From Bauldia sp. (GTDB lineage Bacteria > Pseudomonadota > Alphaproteobacteria > Rhizobiales > Kaistiaceae): DNA of 6,858 nt. Of the stretch, positions 5,339 to 6,858 are shown piece after piece. Both the position numbers and the translations under genes were made by a program. The stretch spans positions 1-6,858 of the forward strand of contig JAGRKY010000128.1 in assembly GCA_020442095.1 (NCBI GenBank), given 5' to 3'. The notes below the pieces were generated by a model. That model did not search any database and was not told the origin of the DNA. It saw only the letters and a list, made by a program, of their open reading frames with translations. Positions within the stretch are counted from its first letter, which is position 1; each line of letters starts with the position of its first letter.

Positions 5339-6199
5339 CTACGCCGGCCGGCCCCGCGAACTGGCGCGGGGCACCCATTCGGTCAGCCGTGCCGAAATCC
5401 GGTTGAACACGGCGTAGCTGATCGACGCGTAGACGATGAAGAGCAGCGCCACGAAGAACATGCGGTCGACGTAGCCATATTGCTGGGAGTAGACGAGGAT
5501 GTAGCCGAGGCCGGACTGCGCGCCGAGATATTCCGCGCCGATCACCGTCGCCCAGGCGACGCCGAGGCTGAGCAGGATGGTGGCGCGAAGCTCGGGGAAG
5601 ATCGCCGGAATGATAATGGTCCGGTAGACCTCCACCTTGCTGGCGCCGAGCGTCATCGCATTGTCGATATAGATCTGCGGGACGTTCCTGACGGCATTGA
5701 TGGTGCCGGCGACGAAGAGGACACCGACGCCGTAGGCGATGAAGGTGACCTTGCCGATGAAGTAGGTGCCGAACCAGAGCTGGAAGAGCGGCACCATGGC
5801 GAGCAGCGGCAGTCCCTGGATGAGCTGGACGGGGAGGGCGATGATACGCCGCGACCAGGTCGACCAGGAGATGGCGAGGCCGAGCGCCGTGCCGCCGATC
5901 GCGCCCATGATCAGTCCGACATAGAGGCGGACGAGCGTATCCCAGGAGTGGGTGACGACGGAGAGCGCTGCCGCGGAATAGGACCGCTCCGCACCTTCGC
6001 CGACCGATGCGACGCCGAGCCCGCCGCCCCAGTAATCAGCCATCGAGAGGAAAGTGCGGGTGACCAGCACGTCCCAGCCGGGCACGAGCGGCACGCCCGG
6101 AATGATCTCGGCCGTGTAGATGCGGGACAGCGTTTGCCAGAACAGGATGAGGCCGACGAAGACGGCAAGCGAAATCCAGCGCTCTGTGGTCCGGGTCAT
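5339..6199 (-). CDS. ABC transporter permease, SsuC/TauC/NrtB type
   Basis: This 286-residue inner-membrane permease belongs to the taurine/nitrate/sulfonate-type importer family (BPD_transp_1 domain). Likely membrane segments are 8-25, 90-111, 120-142, 150-169, 205-225 and 245-266. The cytoplasmic EAA coupling loop that docks the ATPase is clear at about 177-204 (DNAMTLGASKVEVYRTIIIP). Family members import sulfonates, nitrate, cyanate, pyrimidine precursors or bicarbonate, so the family alone does not give the substrate. The region between segments 1 and 2 is about 20 residues longer than in SsuC and Gly/Ser-rich (about 54-78). Its ATG overlaps the ATPase stop as ATGA (6196-6199), indicating translational coupling. 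The NHL and hydantoinase-like genes follow closely and suggest a cyclic-amide or ureide substrate. A periplasmic binding protein is expected outside the window, upstream of the ATPase. Confidence 0.9.
   Translation of the reverse strand: MTRTTERWISLAVFVGLILFWQTLSRIYTAEIIPGVPLVPGWDVLVTRTFLSMADYWGGGLGVASVGEGAERSYSAAALSVVTHSWDTLVRLYVGLIMGAIGGTALGLAISWSTWSRRIIALPVQLIQGLPLLAMVPLFQLWFGTYFIGKVTFIAYGVGVLFVAGTINAVRNVPQIYIDNAMTLGASKVEVYRTIIIPAIFPELRATILLSLGVAWATVIGAEYLGAQSGLGYILVYSQQYGYVDRMFFVALLFIVYASISYAVFNRISARLTEWVPRASSRGRPA
6196..6199 (-). other. ATGA stop/start overlap coupling ATPase and permease
   Basis: The TGA of the ATPase (6198-6196) and the ATG of the permease (6199-6197) share bases, a common arrangement for stoichiometric synthesis of transporter subunits. 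Confidence 0.9.
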
Positions 6200-6858
6200 G
6201 CGGCCGCCCCGTGGCGTCGACCGTGCTCAAGCCCGAGATGGGCGAGGAGCTTGTGCTTGATCGCCATGATCTCCGGCAAGGTCAGCGTATCGGCGTCGCG
6301 CGGCCGTTCCGCGGTGACGGCGATGTCGTCGACGAGCTTGCCGCCCTTGATGACGATGATCCGGTCGGCAAGGAGCAGCGATTCATCGACGTCGTGGGTA
6401 ACGAACAGGACGGTGCGGCGCGTCGTGTCGGAACTCCGCCACAGGTCAAGCAGAACGTCGTGGAGCTGGTGCTTGGTGACGTAGTCGAGCGCCGCGAAAG
6501 GCTCGTCGAGGAGGAGCACGTCCGAACCGTTGGCGAAGACGGTGGCGATGGCGACGCGTTTCAGCATGCCGCCGGACAATTCCTTCGGCCATGCGCGGGC
6601 AACATGCGACAGGCCGACGAGCTCGAGGTAGCGGTTGGCGATCTCGCGCCGCTCGGTCGCCGGAACACCGCGGCGCTTCATGCCGTATTCGACGTTGTCG
6701 ATGACCCGGAACCAGGGGAAGACGCTGTCCTTCTGGAACACCACGCCGCGGTCCGGTCCCGGTCCGGTGACCGTCTTGGGGCCGACCGAGATGGTGCCGC
6801 TGCTGGTCGGCAGCAGCCCCGACACCATCTGGAGAAGGGTGGTCTTGCCGCAGCCGGA
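6196..6858 (-). CDS. ABC transporter ATP-binding protein, SsuB/TauB/NrtD type, N-terminally truncated by the window
   Basis: The final 220 residues of an importer ATPase are present; about 35-40 N-terminal residues lie beyond base 6858. The window opens inside the Walker A motif (SGCGKTTLLQ). The Q-loop glutamine follows at residue 42 (VVFQKD), the signature at 94-98 (LSGGM), Walker B with DEPFAALD at 113-125, and the switch histidine at 155 (VTHDVDES). These are all the motifs needed to hydrolyse ATP and drive the adjacent permease. The signature is LSGGMLKR where family members usually have LSGGMRQR, a mild variation unlikely to abolish function. The C-terminus (about 191-220) is the short helical tail typical of the SsuB/TauB group. 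It is the most upstream gene visible in the operon and its stop overlaps the permease start by 4 nt. An apparent start at 6828 is only an internal Met. Confidence 0.92.
   Translation of the reverse strand, partial: SGCGKTTLLQMVSGLLPTSSGTISVGPKTVTGPGPDRGVVFQKDSVFPWFRVIDNVEYGMKRRGVPATERREIANRYLELVGLSHVARAWPKELSGGMLKRVAIATVFANGSDVLLLDEPFAALDYVTKHQLHDVLLDLWRSSDTTRRTVLFVTHDVDESLLLADRIIVIKGGKLVDDIAVTAERPRDADTLTLPEIMAIKHKLLAHLGLEHGRRHGAAA

Noticed and set aside
4559..6484. A 641-codon plus-strand open frame antisense to the NHL, permease and ATPase genes
   Set aside because: Its translation is Asp/Arg/Gly/Glu-rich with no recognisable domain, and it mirrors three well-supported genes with intact motifs. 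Long antisense frames are usual in GC-rich DNA.

Overview
The window is GC-rich, densely coding DNA. It looks like an alphaproteobacterium, probably of the Hyphomicrobiales/Rhizobiales or a relative. This rests on the family content (glxB/glxC-type split glutamate-synthase-like genes next to an XRE-cupin regulator, and a taurine/nitrate-type ABC importer beside a cyclic amidohydrolase) and on the strong GC3 bias. The taxon is inferred. No rRNA, tRNA, CRISPR array, insertion sequence or integrase is visible.

Region 1 (1-1963) is a divergent regulator/target module. On the minus strand, glxB (class-II glutamine amidotransferase, 140-1036) is followed after 4 nt by the first 45 codons of glxC, which leaves the window at base 1. 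On the plus strand, an XRE-type HTH plus cupin regulator (1259-1963) is read away from them. The 222-bp gap between the divergent genes holds a perfect 19-bp palindrome (1200-1218), a second dyad (1091-1117) and a plausible sigma70 promoter for glxB. The proteins suggest a nitrogen-assimilation system that moves glutamine amide nitrogen onto an acceptor (a Glx or N-methylglutamate-synthase-like complex), controlled by the cupin regulator.

Region 2 (2016-6858) is all on the minus strand. It reads, in order of transcription: ABC ATPase (truncated at the window end, 6858-6196), ABC permease (overlapping the ATPase by 4 nt), a cytoplasmic NHL beta-propeller protein with residues resembling peptidyl-hydroxyglycine amidating lyase, and a hydantoinase/dihydropyrimidinase-family amidohydrolase. 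After a 282-bp gap with several palindromes comes an RraA-like/HMG-aldolase-like protein, which runs convergently into the XRE regulator. A short hairpin separates the convergent ends.

The likely logic of region 2 is import of a small nitrogenous (cyclic amide or ureide) solute. The amidohydrolase would open the ring, the NHL protein may cleave or sense a product, and the RraA-like protein may process an oxo-acid. No substrate can be read from the sequence. The most interesting idea is that hydantoinase, PAL-like propeller and RraA-like aldolase form an uncharacterised ureide or cyclic-amide catabolic route that releases glyoxylate or another oxo-acid. This is a hypothesis.
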